From the NCBI RefSeq assembly GCF_052324685.1, contig NC_135220.1:677828-741827 (forward strand): a stretch of DNA of 64,000 nt, in the 5' to 3' direction. A program made the translations under genes and the position numbers. This document shows, in pieces, positions 62,812 through 64,000 of this stretch; position 1 is the first letter of the stretch; each line of letters begins with the position of its first letter. The DNA comes from Brachyhypopomus gauderio (taxonomy: Eukaryota; Chordata; Actinopteri; Gymnotiformes; Hypopomidae). The notes under the pieces are model-generated. The model did no database searches. It was given only the letters and a program-made list of their open reading frames with translations, and was not told the DNA's origin.

Positions 62812-63675
62812 GTGACCATGGAGGACTACCACAAACCGGGACACGAGAATTCTCACGGCTTGGACATTTCGCTGGACACCGTGTCAACCACAAGAGAGGA
62901 CAGCCCGGCCCGCGGACCCAGGACGGAGGACGGCGAACCGTGTGGTGGGAACCCGCCCGAGAAACCGCCGTACTCTTATGTGGCGCTCATCGCCATGGCC
63001 ATTAAAGAAAGCAAAGAGAAGAAACTGACCCTCAACGGAATTTACCAGTTCATCATCTGCAAGTTCCCGTACTACGAGAAGAACAAGAAGGGCTGGCAAA
63101 ACAGTATTCGCCACAATCTCAGCCTGAACGAGTGTTTCGTGAAAGTGCCCAGGAACGGTGGAGGTGAGAAGAAAGGAAACTTCTGGATGCTTGATCCAGC
63201 CTTCGAAAATATGTTCGACAAAGGGAACTACAGGCGCCGGCGACGGGTTAAACGACCTTACCGACAACATTCGTTACCGTACGTCTCGCCCGGTGTGAAC
63301 TTTGCCGACCAGTTTTATTTAAACCAGGAGCCCGTGTACTGGCAGGCGCCGTTCAACACCTGGAGCGCGCCCCCGCCCGGCGCGCCCCCACCCGGCGCGC
63401 CCGCCGTGGTCTACAACCTCCCGCACCTGCAGCCCACACGCGGGAACGCGCGTCCCTCGTCCCCGAACAGCTACGCCAACTCTCCCGTCACTTATTACCA
63501 CAGTCACCATCTTCACCCGTCGTATGGATCATACCACCGGCATGCGCACGCACTTGTGCCCCACAGCGGACGTACTTTCTGCGGTATGAGTCCTCCAGAG
63601 AGTCCCGGGGGAAGCACCAGCAACTTCACCCCGCACCAGTACACCCAGCCCGACGTGGAACATCCATTTGACTGA
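62812..63675 (+). CDS. foxl2l: Forkhead transcription factor of the FoxL2 group
   Basis: Single-exon gene, 287 residues. The start has a good context (accATGG). The forkhead domain spans about residues 49-145: [14 protein letters not shown], the recognition helix [20 protein letters not shown], and wing residues GNFWMLDP, ending in a basic RRRRRVKRP nuclear-localisation stretch. [18 protein letters not shown] is close to FOXL2. The C-terminal part is Pro-, His- and Tyr-rich and has no polyalanine tract. It differs from FOXL2 after the domain and in FKH residues such as [14 protein letters not shown], so I read it as the teleost FoxL2 paralogue called foxl2l (also foxl3 or foxl2b), tied to germ-cell sex fate in fish. 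The family is certain; the paralogue name is an inference. Confidence 0.88.
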   Translation: MTMEDYHKPGHENSHGLDISLDTVSTTREDSPARGPRTEDGEPCGGNPPEKPPYSYVALIAMAIKESKEKKLTLNGIYQFIICKFPYYEKNKKGWQNSIRHNLSLNECFVKVPRNGGGEKKGNFWMLDPAFENMFDKGNYRRRRRVKRPYRQHSLPYVSPGVNFADQFYLNQEPVYWQAPFNTWSAPPPGAPPPGAPAVVYNLPHLQPTRGNARPSSPNSYANSPVTYYHSHHLHPSYGSYHRHAHALVPHSGRTFCGMSPPESPGGSTSNFTPHQYTQPDVEHPFD

Positions 63676-64000
63676 TAAATTATGTTTGGGTGAGAGATTC
63701 AAACATCCCCATGTGTACTAACTGTTGTCAGGTTGGTGAAAATGGACTTATATTTCCTCTCAAATTTAGTCCAGAGTACATAAATAATTACAGTTTACTG
63801 AGCGATGAACACTAAAGAGTCTAGACTGAAACGAATGTGCCTTAATATCGTTTAACCTTTTGACTGAACGTGGTATATAAATTGAGCTTATTTGATCGGA
63901 TCCTACATCAATTTCTAGTGAACATGCAAGGTGCACAGTAGTAGTTCGTAAATAGTTAAGTTCTTAAATTGTTTGGTGGTTTGCATCAGATTTGAATGCC
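63676..64000. other. 3' flank of the forkhead gene
   Basis: AT-rich; probably 3' UTR. No clear aataaa signal before the window ends. Confidence 0.4.

Overview
This is vertebrate nuclear DNA, almost certainly from a teleost fish. Genes have many introns with GT-AG boundaries. Introns and spacers are crowded with Tc1, hAT, L2, Rex1/CR1-like, LTR and Harbinger-type elements, and there are long CA/GA/AT microsatellites. No prokaryotic features are present, and no CRISPR array, tRNA or rRNA was seen.

Layout. 1-3075: two Tc1-like transposons, the second split by a hAT element. 3375-11029 (-): mxra8, a two-Ig-domain membrane protein whose last exons are not visible. Its large intron holds a fresh non-autonomous LTR retrotransposon (4778-6886). 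11.8-19.5 kb: a transposon graveyard with hAT pieces, a possible HECT-domain remnant (+) and an integrase-core gene (-) broken by a MITE and invaded by a LINE. 20340-25209 (+): a protein kinase C delta-like gene whose C2, C1A and first half of C1B are absent. Two upstream exons match it in splice phase and may supply a new N-terminus. 26666-28952 (-): aurkaip1 (mitoribosomal protein mS38). 29-36 kb: LINE and hAT debris. 36499-44258 (+): slc25a33, a mitochondrial pyrimidine-nucleotide carrier, complete in 7 exons. 45178-47699 (+): a THAP/DDE transposase-derived gene split by two MITEs. 49283-60229 (+): tmem201 (SAMP1/NET5), an inner-nuclear-membrane protein, complete in 11 exons. 62812-63675 (+): a single-exon forkhead gene of the FoxL2 group.

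The genes are neighbours rather than an operon. mxra8-aurkaip1 and slc25a33-tmem201 each match pairs on human chromosome 1p36, so the block is conserved synteny brought closer together. The gene models for mxra8, aurkaip1, slc25a33 and tmem201 were built by hand from splice sites; phases agree across every junction given.

The most interesting items are the N-terminally replaced PKC-delta-like kinase with an altered P+1 loop, the LTR element with identical LTRs and a perfect target duplication, a perfect 44-bp inverted repeat in a tmem201 intron, a probable intronic polyadenylation isoform of tmem201, and a series of nested insertions with exact 8-bp target duplications that give a relative insertion order.
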